Assembly: GCF_004193775.1 (NCBI RefSeq)
Contig: NC_041007.1
Location: 29,786,850 to 29,850,849, forward strand
From: Glycine soja
Taxonomy: Eukaryota; Streptophyta; Magnoliopsida; Fabales; Fabaceae
Length of the DNA stretch: 64,000 bases
Direction of reading: 5' to 3'
Shown: in pieces, positions 50,429 to 60,080 of the stretch
Numbering within the stretch: position 1 is the stretch's first letter
Layout: every line of letters begins with the position of its first letter
Position numbers and translations under genes: made by a program
Notes under the pieces: generated by a model
The model's input: only the letters and a program-made list of their open reading frames with translations
What the model was told of the DNA's origin: nothing
Database searches by the model: none

Positions 50429-52366
50429 TGTCGCAACCTACCCTTCGGCGGGAGGGCGACGCGTGACTCGCGGGATGCGTGTTCCACGAAAGGAATACGC
50501 GCGGAGTCGCCACCAACGTTTATTTGAGGAAAACGTCGGAAAAATCGGAAAAGACGCGATCTACGAACTTTTAAGTGAAAGGTTCGGGAGTTGTATTTAC
50601 GCACGGGGAAGGTATTAGCACCCCACACGTCCGTCACAAGGGACGGCAGCCTTTAATCGAATGTGCAAACATGACTTTGATTTTTTTATGTTCCCTTTTT
50701 ATGTCTTTATATCCTTTATACCCTTTTTATATTTTTCTCTTTTTGTGGTCGACAAGGGTGTTTCCCTTTGCTCCTACGTATTCCTCAATTTGCGATGAGG
50801 AAATCAGACCTACATAGTTCTTTCGGAACAAAGTGTTTGGTTAAGTTGTTTTTGTCTTTTTTGCAAAATATGTTTTATTTGAACAATTAGGTCATTTTAA
50901 GGTGTTGGACCATTAAACGGTCTTTTGATTTTGAAAGATGAGAAACGTTTAAGACGTTGGACCATTAACGATCTCTTGTTTTTGAAAGGAGAGAAACGTT
51001 AAGGCATTGGACCATTAACGATCTCTTGGGGTGGTCGACAAAAGCGGGGCTTTTGCTCCTACGTATCCTCAATTGCGATGAGGAAATCAAACCTGCGTAG
51101 TTCTTGCTTATCAAGTGATTCTTTTTTACTTAAGTGGTGATCATTTTAAGGCGTTGGACCTTAAAAATGATCCATTTTACTTAGTGAGAAATTGAAATGA
51201 CAAACTTCAAAAGCCTATTTTTATGGACGAGCTTGACTAGGCGAGTTGATTTTAGCCTTAGTTTCACTTTAGTTATTAATCAATTCGATTAAGAATGAGA
51301 AATCCCAAAGAGAAAACGTCCGATTGATTTTCCGCTTTATTTTGCTAAAAGATGTTTTTTTGATTATTATATTTATTTTTTTTTACCTCTTTTTGATTTC
51401 CAACGTGGTTACGGCACGACCGAACGGTCGGAATTCATTTTAACCGAAGTTAACGGATAATACAATTCAAACGTTCGGTGGAAATTGATTTTATTTTTAA
51501 GTTAAGCGAGAAATGACTTAAGTAAAATGGCTTAAGCACGTCAACAGGGGGTATAAAAAGTAAACAAAATGAGAATAAAAATGCACGAAACACAATGTGG
51601 ACCACCATGGGTGCATAGAATGAATCGAAAAGCTTGGTTCGAGGTACTTACCCGTTGAAGATCGAAGAACGATGAAGAACGAATGAAGAACGTCGAAGAA
51701 CGGTTGAAACCTTTGCGAAATTCCTCACAGAAAACGTTACGGAAACGTTTCGGAAGCGCCTCGGCTTAGATTTTCTTCACGGAAACAATTTTTCCAAGCA
51801 AATTCGAAAGAGAGAGAAGTGCCAAAGGGGCTGAACCCTTTTCTTCTTCACTTCCTCCCCTATTTATAGCAAAATAGGGGAGGTGGTTGCCGCCCAGCTC
51901 GCCCAGGCGAGCCAGGTTGCTTCCTCCAGAAGCAACAGCCTTCTGGAGCAATATTCTGGAGGGCCCAAGTGGGCCTGGGTGCTATTTGCACCCCCATTTT
52001 TACTAAGTACACCCCCCTCTGCTTTTTTTTGTGATTCTTTTTTTCGTAAAGTTACGGAAACTTACGAATTTCATAACGATACTTGTTTTCTTTCCGTAAT
52101 GTTACGGAACCTTGCGGATTACATAATCATCCCCTTTTTGACTTACGGAATGTTACGGAACCTCACTTATTTATGCAACGATGCTTCCATTTGATTTCTG
52201 GTGTGTCACGGAAACTTACGGATTGTGCATCAATATCTTTTTGGTTTTTCGGCATGTCCTGGAATTTCACAAATTGCCTAATGATGGGTGCCAAGCACCT
52301 CCCAAGGACCAAAGAAAGGTCGCATGTCACCAAGCAAAGGTCCCCGGACGAAATTAGGGTATGACA
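50429..52366 (-). mobile_element. 5' LTR of the Ogre/Tat-like element (1,938 bp)
   Basis: On the minus strand it starts TGTCATACCCTAATTTCG and ends GGGTAGGTTGCGACA, that is TG...CA with short TGTC/GACA inverted ends, next to the tRNA-Arg primer site. A TATA box (TATAAATAGGGG on the minus strand, 51,861-51,868) separates U3 (right) from R/U5 (left). U3 holds repeated TTACGGAA motifs (52,052-52,160). U5 holds a duplicated module containing GTGGTCGACAA and CTCCTACGTAT...CCTCAATT (50,743-50,823 and 51,031-51,107), and a run of GAAGAACGA-like units (51,655-51,705). Its outer end touches CACTA sequence with CTCAC at 52,367-52,371 as the expected target duplication. The matching copy cannot be seen because the other end of the element is lost. 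Confidence 0.85.
51861..51868 (-). promoter_or_regulatory. TATA box of the Ogre-like 5' LTR
   Basis: Minus-strand TATAAATAGGGGAGG is a canonical plant TATA context. The TTACGGAA repeats lie 180-300 bp upstream of it. Confidence 0.6.
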
Positions 52367-53168
52367 CTCACCACGAGATCTCACAAGCACATCTATATAT
52401 ATATTGAATAATACAACAAATGTAATTCCATACATAGATGCCCACAAAAAAGAAGTCGCAGCACTTAACCCAAAATTCAACATGATGAGGGTTTTGCAAG
52501 AGCACAACAGAACTTTCATGAAGTGGTTTAGACACACAATATTTGTTGATGAGGCTACTTCCAAAACATTATGATTGTTAGCTCTTGGGCCAAATCTAAA
52601 TGTTCCAATGTGGCAAGGGTATCACATCAACAATTATTCGTTCTATAATAAGTCCCAAGATGAGAAAAGCTCGATGCAAAATAGTGGGGTGACTGTTGAT
52701 GCTGATTCGAATCACTTTTGCAGTGCATCAGACAACAATCCTATTCGAGCATCCATGCATTACTTTGGAGTCATTGAACAAATCTGGGAGCTTGACTATA
52801 CTGATTTTAGAGTGCATGTGTTTAAGTGTAAGTGGATCAATGCCCGTACCGGTGTCCGACAAGATGAAATGGGATTTACCTTAGTGGACTTCAACAAGGT
52901 GGGTTACATGGATGAACCTTTCATTATGGCACAACAAGCAAGACAAGTATTTTATGTCGAAGACCCTTGCGATTCAAGATATTCAGTGGTTCTACAGGGA
53001 AGACCTAGTGGTTTAAATGACGCACATGATCCAACGATGCTTGATATTTGTGAGACACCACCTTTTTCGACAGTTATGCCTAATATGAATGATTCACACT
53101 ACGTTGACGATGTACATGCAAATCGTAATGATCATGATGAAGGACTATGGGAGAACATTCTTACGTAA
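52367..53168 (+). pseudogene. CACTA (En/Spm) TnpD-type transposase, C-terminal part with DUF4216
   Basis: The 5' end is lost where the Ogre-like LTR begins. From ~52,412 a frame with EHNRTFMKWF leads to an in-frame TGA at 52,572-52,574. It then continues unbroken as 52,575-53,168, with LNVPMWQGYHINNYSFY, QNSGVTVDADSNHF, YFGVIEQIWELDY and PFIMAQQARQVFYVEDPCD. This order is the linker and DUF4216 region that follows the tnp2 transposase and DUF4218 parts in plant CACTA transposases. The catalytic tnp2 part is absent from the window. The TGA sits where the family normally has Arg and can be explained by CGA to TGA. The reading direction and the next gene agree with a CACTA TnpD-TnpA pair. The fragment cannot supply transposase. 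Confidence 0.8.
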
Positions 53169-53308
53169 CAAATTCTTATCAATGACATGTAATAACCTTA
53201 TGCCTTTTATGTTTTGTAGATATTAATGTTCATATATTTCCTTTTAAGTAAGTTTATAAAATTAGTACGTTGTTGTTTATAACATACTTCTTTTTCTTTG
53301 ACAGGTTC
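53169..53308 (+). other. Spacer between the two CACTA genes
   Basis: AT-rich, no coding content. It ends in a good 3' splice site (53,290-53,304), so part of it is probably an intron in the 5' untranslated part of the second gene. Confidence 0.5.
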
Positions 53309-53792
53309 ATGGCAACCCCACCAGCGTCCCCTCTGCAGTCAAATATTCAGTCACCAATGAAGTCTAGGAATACTAGAAAATCAACACGGCTACGGAGGTT
53401 GACTGTACGAGCATTGGATAAGCCAAAACCAACTGTTTACGTGGATGCCGCAACTAGCCAAGGATCGGGTTCATTCAAAGAGAAATTCCACAGTTATCTT
53501 GGGGTCGTGGCCAGAGAGAAAATTCCCATTGTACATAATAGCTGGAAAGATGTTCCAGACACGCTAAAGGACCTAGTATGGAATGACATTTTGGTAAGTG
53601 ATTTTAATATTGAGTACATGTTGGTTTATTTTCTCATAAAATTGAATGGTATGCAATTTGTCAAACATTTACAAAACCCTTTGTAATGTAGGCAAAATTT
53701 GATATCCCAGAAGCATTAAATGCAAAGAAAAAGGTCATGTCCACCGTGGCCAGTAGATGGAGGCAATTTAAATGTAACCTGACGACTAGATT
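53309..53792 (+). pseudogene. CACTA Transposase_24 (TnpA-like) gene, 5' exons, split by the copia element
   Basis: A consensus acceptor (TTCTTTTTCTTTGACAG, ending 53,304) precedes ATG at 53,309. The first coding exon (53,309-53,593, 95 codons) is Ser/Arg-rich at its start (SRNTRKSTRLRRL) and then reads AREKIPIVHNSWKDVPDTL. A GTAAGT donor lies at 53,594 and a TGTAG acceptor ends at 53,691. The second exon (from 53,692) encodes [20 protein letters not shown], typical of the plant Ptta/En/Spm transposase family (Transposase_24). It stops after 53,792 where the copia element is inserted. The exon resumes in the same frame at 62,956. Proteins of this family are thought to bind subterminal repeats and assist transposition. 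Confidence 0.8.
53788..53792 (+). repeat. Target site duplication AGATT, left copy (copia element)
   Basis: AGATT immediately before the left LTR edge. The same five bases occur at 62,951-62,955 after the right LTR edge. Confidence 0.95.
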
Positions 53793-54882
53793 TGTTAGAC
53801 AAGTGGCCTCAGATATCTTAAGAAGGGGGGGTTGAATTAAGATATTCCAAATTACTTCCCCAATTAAAAATCTATTTCACTTTCTACTCAAGTTATAAAT
53901 TTCCTTAACAATGAACTTCTTAAATATTAATTCAAATAAAAACAATTTGAATATAAATATAAAGCAATAATAAACAAAGGAGTTTAAGGGAAGAGAAAGT
54001 GCAAACTCAGATTTATACTGGTTCGGCCACACCCTTGTGCCTACGTCCAATCCCCAAGCAACCCGCTTGAGAGTTCCACTATCTTGTAAATTCCTTTTAC
54101 AAGTTCTAAACACACAAGGACAATCCTTCCTTTGTGTTTAGAATTCTTTTACAACAAGAGACCCTCGGTCTCTTAATCCCTTAGAGATTTAGAAGAAGAA
54201 GAAGAATGAATCTCTCTAGAAAGAGATAGATTTTACAGATTGAGCACTCAAACAATTCCTTAATGAATTGCAATTGAATTGGCCAAGGAATTCTTAAGAG
54301 GATAAAATGATTTTGCTCTTTGAGAGGATAAACACTTGTTGTTCTGAAAAACTCTGAGCAAATTCGTGTTATAAGTCACATATATATAGACCATTGGTGG
54401 TCATGAAAAAGCCCTTTGAGAAGTGGTGACTCTTAGAAAGATTTTTCTGAAAATCTTGTCTGGTAATCGATTACAGGAATTGTGTAATCGATTACAACTT
54501 TTAAAATTTGAATTAAAACGTTTATTAACTGCTGGTAATCGATTACCAAAATTGTGTAATCGATTACACAGTCTAAAATTTAAATTCAAATTTTAGTAGC
54601 TGTTGTAAAACATATTTGGCCACTGGTAATCGATTACATCCTCTGGTAATCGATTACGAGAGAGTAAATCCTTTGAAAAATACTTTTTAATTTAAATTAC
54701 TTGGCCAAACCTTTTGCTAATTCAATTAGGAATTCCCTTCCTAATATACTAGTGATCATCTTGATGTTGTGACTTGTAATCTTGAAGTATTGTCTTGAAT
54801 TTAATCTTGAAAAGCCCATTTGCATCAATTGCATCATATCATCATGATCATCATCAAAACACCAAAGGCAATTGCATCTACA
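53793..54882 (-). repeat. 3' LTR of the copia element
   Basis: 1,090 bp. It shares TATATATA (54,381-54,388) and six TAATCGATTA palindromes (54,464; 54,485; 54,536; 54,557; 54,627; 54,647) with the 5' LTR. Differences from the 5' LTR include CGTCCAATCC against CGTCAAGTCC and TTACGAGAG against TTACCAGAG. Confidence 0.92.
54464..54656 (-). promoter_or_regulatory. U3 cluster of paired TAATCGATTA palindromes, 3' LTR
   Basis: Six perfect 10-bp palindromes start at 54,464, 54,485, 54,536, 54,557, 54,627 and 54,647. They form three pairs with 21, 21 and 20 bp between members, about two DNA turns. All lie 75-275 bp upstream (minus strand) of the TATA box at 54,381-54,388. The position fits transcription factor sites in U3. 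The TAAT cores suggest a homeodomain-type factor, which is inference. Confidence 0.6.
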
Positions 54883-55300
54883 ATCTCCCCCTTTTTGATG
54901 ATGACAATACAATTCCTGAAATCAAGATTCAAGCAAGCAACAAACAATTGTATATAGATAAAATGTGCGTTTACTCCCCCTATCTTTCGGAATTTATGAT
55001 CACTTGATTTCTAAGTTTGTTAAGCTTTACAACCTTTTTTCCCCCTTTGGCAACATCAAAAAGCCAAAGTACTCGGGAATCAACACAGATATAATAATGG
55101 AGTAGAAAAATATAAATATCAAAGTATAAGGCATAACCATCCAAACTCACAAATAAGAAATAACCAAACCAGAATCCAAATAAATCAAAACGTCAAAAAC
55201 CACATAATGTCAAAGCAGAAAAAGCTGAAATCCAAATACCACAAGATAAATAAAGTACTTAACATAATAATTTAAAAGACATATAATTAGAAACTAAAGT
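54883..55300 (-). other. 3' untranslated region with polypurine tract(s) of the copia element
   Basis: Directly beside the 3' LTR the minus strand reads AAAAAGGGGGAGAT (54,883-54,896), a typical polypurine tract for plus-strand priming. A second purine run, AAAGGGGGAAAAAAGG, lies at ~55,034-55,049 in similar surroundings (a CATCAAAAA-like stretch nearby). The rest is AT-rich and non-coding. Confidence 0.65.
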
Positions 55301-56437
55301 CTAAGAAGGCGGAGGTGGTGGTGGAAGATCGAAACTCTGACGAATGTAACCTACATCCTCTTCAAGCTGTGTGAGGCGAATGTCCATACCGGCAAAGCGT
55401 GTATCTAACGAGTCAAAGCGGTCACCAACATAAGAACGAAGACCCCGTAATTCGGAGAGGACTTCATTCATGAGTGCTGAATCATCGCGCTGAGGAGGAG
55501 GTGAAGGAGTACGTTCATCTTGAGGAGGGAGTGCATCCTTCTTCAGCCATTGACCATTCCGATCTTTACGGTACCCAAAGGAAGTCACGGCACCAGCACT
55601 AATCGCAAAGGAACGCTTGACTTGAACAAATGGTTCATCATCAAGCGGAATTTGAAAATGACGCAGAAACAGAGTAATCAAATGTGGATAAGGGAGAGGT
55701 GCATTGGCCCGTAATGCCTTATGCATTCGGTACCGAACCAAATGGGCCCAGTCGATCTGACGACCGGTAAGAAAAGCCCACATAAGAATCAAATCCTCCT
55801 CAGAGGCCTGTGCTAAATTTGAAGACCGAGGAAGCAAAATCCTAACAATTATATAGTGCATGATGCGATTATCAAATGTTAATGACCCGGCCAACAATCT
55901 ACCGGTCATTTCAGCTTGATCATTGCAGACCATATGACGAGCATCATGACTCGAATAATCAAATTTCCAGTCATCAACAATGGTGCCCTCAAAAGGTGCA
56001 CCTTGACTGGGTAAATTAGTTAAAGAAAAGAACAGTGACTGATCAATGACCATAGGAATACCATGCACCTCAGAAATAATAATGCCATCCTGAATTTTTA
56101 AATTGCAGTAGAAGACCTTTACAAGTTCAGGATAATATGGCAATTTTAATGACATGAAATCAACAAGGCCAGAATTTTGAAACACTTGATAGCAATTAAA
56201 CGTTTCATCATTAAAGAATTCTACGTCTAGGTACTTAGGGTCTAAGATGATTCTAGAAGAAAACTGAGAAAGGTACCGTAGATGCTGATCATCGAAAGAA
56301 AACAATGTTGATGATCTTGGAGATGATAAAGATGGATGAGTAGGTGTTGTGGATGCTTCAGATGGTCCGTGGCGGCGATGGGCAACAGCAGCAATGGTGG
56401 AGGATGATCCCTTTCTCTTCTTCGATGGCTCTGCCAT
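55301..56437 (-). CDS. Extra 3' ORF of the copia element (378 codons, intact)
   Basis: An open frame runs from ATG at 56,437 to TAG at 55,301, between pol and the 3' LTR. The N-terminus is basic (MAEPSKKRKGSSST; KKRK could be a nuclear signal), followed by a Ser/Thr/Pro-rich stretch to ~45. Residues ~50-275 form one globular-looking domain with YLDVEFFNDETFNCYQVF, GLVDFMSLKLPYYPELVKVF and WAFLTGRQIDWAHLVRYRM. This resembles the 'putative plant transposon protein' family found repeatedly in legume genomes. A Pro-rich linker, a heptad region near 325-365 (LRGLRSYVGDRFDSLDTRF) and a poly-Pro end follow. I see no signal peptide or membrane span, so it does not look like an envelope protein. Its function is unknown. 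It is intact although gag and pol are broken, and it has its own TATA box and palindrome cluster upstream. Confidence 0.75.
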   Translation of the reverse strand: MAEPSKKRKGSSSTIAAVAHRRHGPSEASTTPTHPSLSSPRSSTLFSFDDQHLRYLSQFSSRIILDPKYLDVEFFNDETFNCYQVFQNSGLVDFMSLKLPYYPELVKVFYCNLKIQDGIIISEVHGIPMVIDQSLFFSLTNLPSQGAPFEGTIVDDWKFDYSSHDARHMVCNDQAEMTGRLLAGSLTFDNRIMHYIIVRILLPRSSNLAQASEEDLILMWAFLTGRQIDWAHLVRYRMHKALRANAPLPYPHLITLFLRHFQIPLDDEPFVQVKRSFAISAGAVTSFGYRKDRNGQWLKKDALPPQDERTPSPPPQRDDSALMNEVLSELRGLRSYVGDRFDSLDTRFAGMDIRLTQLEEDVGYIRQSFDLPPPPPPS

Positions 56438-56617
56438 TTGATGAAGTTTTTGTGGATTTTAACCGGTGGAAGTGAAAGAGGAGTGAAAAAGAGGAAGATT
56501 GGGCTTTACGGGACGTGATTTGGTGAAGAATTGAGTGAGATTCGAAGATTTGAAGTTTTAGGTATGGAGGAGACGTGAAAGGAGGCTGTGGCTGCGCAGC
56601 AGCTCTGATTTCGTGAA

Positions 56618-56770
56618 TATTTATAGATGAGGACGAATTGTAATCGATTACAGGGATTGGTAATCGATTACAGGACCAATAAGCCTACTGGTAATCGATT
56701 ACAGGATGTTGTAATCGATTACAGGCTGCTTGTTCATGTGTAATCGATTACACTGGATGGTAATCGATTA
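56618..56770 (-). promoter_or_regulatory. Candidate internal promoter: TATA box plus six paired palindromes
   Basis: On the minus strand a TATAAATA box (56,618-56,625) lies 181 bp before the ATG of the extra ORF. Upstream of it, TAATCGATTA occurs six times, starting at 56,641, 56,661, 56,692, 56,712, 56,741 and 56,761. The spacings are 20, 31, 20, 29 and 20 bp, so three pairs about two helical turns apart with ~3 turns between pairs. The same motif, the same pairing and the same order (palindromes, TATA, transcript) occur in the U3 of both LTRs. This suggests the extra ORF is transcribed from its own promoter. Confidence 0.55.
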
Positions 56771-56990
56771 CTAGAGCCTATCCTAGGCTAGTTTCTTAAG
56801 AGAATATCTATGTTTATGCTAAAACACATCCAATATGATTAATTATCACTACTAATGCACTTAATTCAATCATTCAATCATTATATACACAAGAAATCAT
56901 AAATTCTATCATAATAACAAGAATTCAAACAAGATCAATCAAAATAATCTATAAACAATCAATCATAAGAGTAAATTAATCAATCAATTC
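56771..56990 (-). other. Non-coding spacer between pol and the internal promoter
   Basis: AT-rich sequence after the pol stop at 56,991. Nothing recognisable. Confidence 0.5.
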
Positions 56991-59900
56991 TTATTTTTCT
57001 AAATCTCTAACATCTAAGAGGCCTAATTCTCTTCTAATAGAGAAGAATACTTCCTTGGGGAGAGGTTTTGTGAAAATATCAGCAAGTTGATTCTTAGTAT
57101 CAACAAACTCTAATACACAATCTCCCTTTAGGACATGATCTCTAACAAAATGGTGTCTAATCTCTATATGTTTAGTTCTACAGTGTTGAACTGAGTTTTT
57201 GGATAGATTTATGGCACTAGTATTATCACACTTAATAGGTATGCGATCAAGAATGATGCCATAGTCAGATAATTGTTGCTTCATCTATAAAATTTGTGCA
57301 CAACAACTACCGGCAGAGATATACTTCGCTTCAGCAGTAGATAAAGCAACACTGTTTTGTTTCTTACTATGCCATGAGACAAGAGCCGATCGAATGAATT
57401 GACAAGTTCCACTTGTGCTTTTTCTATCAGTTTTAGATCCGGCAAAATCAGAATCAGAATATCCTATTAAGTTACATGTTGAATTCTTAGGATACCATAA
57501 TCCTAAATTGATTGTTCCTAATAGATATCTCATTATTCTCTTTACTGCACTTAAATGTGATTGTTTGGGGTTGGATTGAAACCTAACACACATGCATACA
57601 CTAAACATAATATCAGGTCTACTAGCAGATAAATAAAGAAGAGATCCGATCATACCTCGATATTGTTTTATGTCTATAGACTGACCAGATTCATCTTTAT
57701 CTAAGTAACAACTAGTGCTCATCGGTGTAGACATGTGTTTTGCACTATCCATCCCAAATCTTTTGATCAATTCCTTGCAGTACTTGGATTGATTGATGAA
57801 TATACCTTCTTGAGTTTGCTTGATTTGTAATCCCAGAAAGTACTTTAGTTCTCCCATCATTGACATTTCAAATTCACTTTGCATATCAAGGGAAAACTCC
57901 TTGCACAATGAATCATTAGTGGATCCAAAAATTATATCATCAACATATATTTGAACCAACAAAATATCATTATGCTTTCTCTTTATGAATAATGTGGTAT
58001 CCACTTTACCTCTAGAGAATTCTTTTTCTAGAAGAAAATTGCTTAAGCGTTCATACCACGCCCTAGGGGCTTGTTTCAAACCATAAAGAGCCTTTTGTAA
58101 TTTATAAACATGATTTGGTTTATCCAGAATTTCAAAACCAGGGGGTTGTTCAACATATACCTCTTCTTGAATTAAGCCATTTAGAAAAGCACTCTTAACA
58201 TCCATTTGATAAAGTTTAAAATCCATTATGGATGCATATGCCAAGAGCATTCTAATGGCTTCTAATCTTGCAACAGGAGCATATGTTTCTTCATAGTCTA
58301 TTCCTTCTTCTTGATTATACCCTTTTGCTACTAACCTGGCTTTATTTCTAATAATTATACCATGTTCAACTAATTTATTTCTAAAAACCCATTTTGTTCC
58401 TATGACAGGATAATTTTCAGGTTTTAATACTAATTTCCACACATTGTTTCTTTCAAATTGGTTCAATTCTTCTTGCATGGCAATGATCCAGTTATCATCT
58501 ATTATGGCTTCTTTTATATTTTTAGGTTCAATCATAGATACAAAAGCCATATTATTGCACAAGTCTTTAAGAGAATGTCTAGTTGTTACCCCTTTTGAGA
58601 TATCACCAATGATGTTATCGAGGGGATGATCTCTTGAAGCTTTCCATTCTCTTGGAAGTTCATCATTGGATTTGACTTCTACTGGAGGATCTTCATTGTT
58701 TCCTTTATCATTTCCTTTTGAATCTTGTTCATCAATATTCATATGTTCTAAAGAATCTGCAATATCATCTAGCATATTCTTTCTTGACAAGATAGCATTA
58801 GATTCATCAAAGGTAACATGAATGGATTCCTCGATATTCATAGTTCTTTTATTATATACCCTATATGTTTTGCTTTGTAATGAATATCCAAGAAAAATAC
58901 CTTTATCAGATTTTGCGTCAAATTTTCCTAGATTATCTTTACCATTATTGAGCACAAAGCATTTGCAACCAAAAACATGTAGATGAGAAATATTAGGTTT
59001 TCTACCATTATATAACTCATATGGGGTTTTCTTTAAAATGGGTCTTATTAAGGCCCTATTCATGATGTAACATGCAGTATTGACCGCTTCAGCCCAAAAA
59101 TACTTTGGAAGAGAAGTATCATTTAATAAAGTTCTAGCAATTTCTTCCAATGACCTATTTTTCCTCTCAACAACTCCATTTTGTTGAGGGGTTCTAGGTG
59201 CAGAAAAATTGTGTTCAATACCATGTTCATCACAGAATAATTCAAAATCTTTGTTTTCAAACTCACCCCCATGATCACTTCTAATGGATGCAATCTTAAG
59301 ATTTTTCTTGTTTTGTATGACTTTAGCAAGTTTTCTAAATGCTTGGAATGCATCACTTTTATGTGTAGTAAATAATGTCCAAGTATATCTAGAGAAATCA
59401 TCAACTATAACTAGGGCATAGTAATTTCCTCCAAAACTCATGGTTCTAGATGGACCCAAATAAATCCATATGCAATAACTGTAAGGGTTGAGTGGTAGAA
59501 ACAACATTTTTAGGTTTGAATGAGACTCTTGTTTGTTTGCCCTTTTGACATGCATCACATAGTTTATCTTTTTCAAATTTCAATTTAGGCAAACCAACTA
59601 CTAAATCTTTTGAAATTAATTTATTTAAGTGATCCATGTTTATGTGAGCAATTCTTTTATGCCATAACCATGGATCATCATCTTTGCTAAGAAAGCAATG
59701 ATTGTTTTCTAGTTTTATGCTTAAGTCTATCATGTAAACATTATTGACTCTATGTCCTACATGCTTTATATTAATGTCATGCTTATGTTCTATAAGACAT
59801 TTTTGAGAATCAAATGATACTAGATAGCCTTTGTCGCATAATTGACTAATGCTAAGCAGGCTGTGCTTAAGGCCTTCAACAAGTAGAACATTTTCAATGG

Positions 59901-60072
59901 AGTTTGAAGAATTTGTACCTATTTTACCAACTCCAAGGATTCTACCTTTGTTGTTGTCACCATATGTTACATGCCCGCTTTTCTTTGGAGAGATATGTGT
60001 AAAATTTGATGCATCTCCAGTCATATGTTTTGAGCATCCGCTATCTATGTACCACTTCTTCCTCAAAGACAC
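56991..60072 (-). pseudogene. Copia pol: protease, integrase, reverse transcriptase, RNase H (frameshift and stop)
   Basis: In order: protease core [10 protein letters not shown] right at the start; GAG_pre-integrase HHCC segment (WHKRIAHINMDHLNKL, then CDACQKGKQ); a frame change at ~59,454, where one extra base interrupts HMDLFG/PSRTMS; integrase core with [22 protein letters not shown] and [16 protein letters not shown] (Asp, Asp, Glu present); RVT_2 reverse transcriptase with [12 protein letters not shown] and the active site [11 protein letters not shown]; RNase H with [19 protein letters not shown] and ALSTAEAKY. At 57,285-57,287 a TAG replaces a position that is normally Trp, and the frame then continues to 56,991. 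Catalytic residues I can see are all kept, so decay is recent, but the polyprotein could not be made as one piece. The frame also does not connect directly to gag (60,072-60,083). Confidence 0.9.
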
Positions 60073-60080
60073 CTACATAA

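Noticed and set aside
41607..52366. One intact Ogre element with two LTRs.
   Set aside because: The left LTR is too diverged from the right one, lacks its outer end and is separated from the coding part by Ns. A single insertion cannot be claimed.
52575..53168. A stand-alone host gene of 197 codons.
   Set aside because: The frame continues upstream through a stop, and its content is the DUF4216 end of a CACTA transposase.
54401..54589. A 62-codon minus-strand frame rich in Asn, Arg and Leu (repeated in the other LTR).
   Set aside because: It is the translation of the TAATCGATTA palindrome region of the LTR and not a gene.
55301..56437. The third copia ORF as an envelope gene.
   Set aside because: SIRE-type elements can carry env-like ORFs, but I see no signal peptide, transmembrane segment or cleavage-like site here. 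The sequence resembles a plant transposon-type domain.
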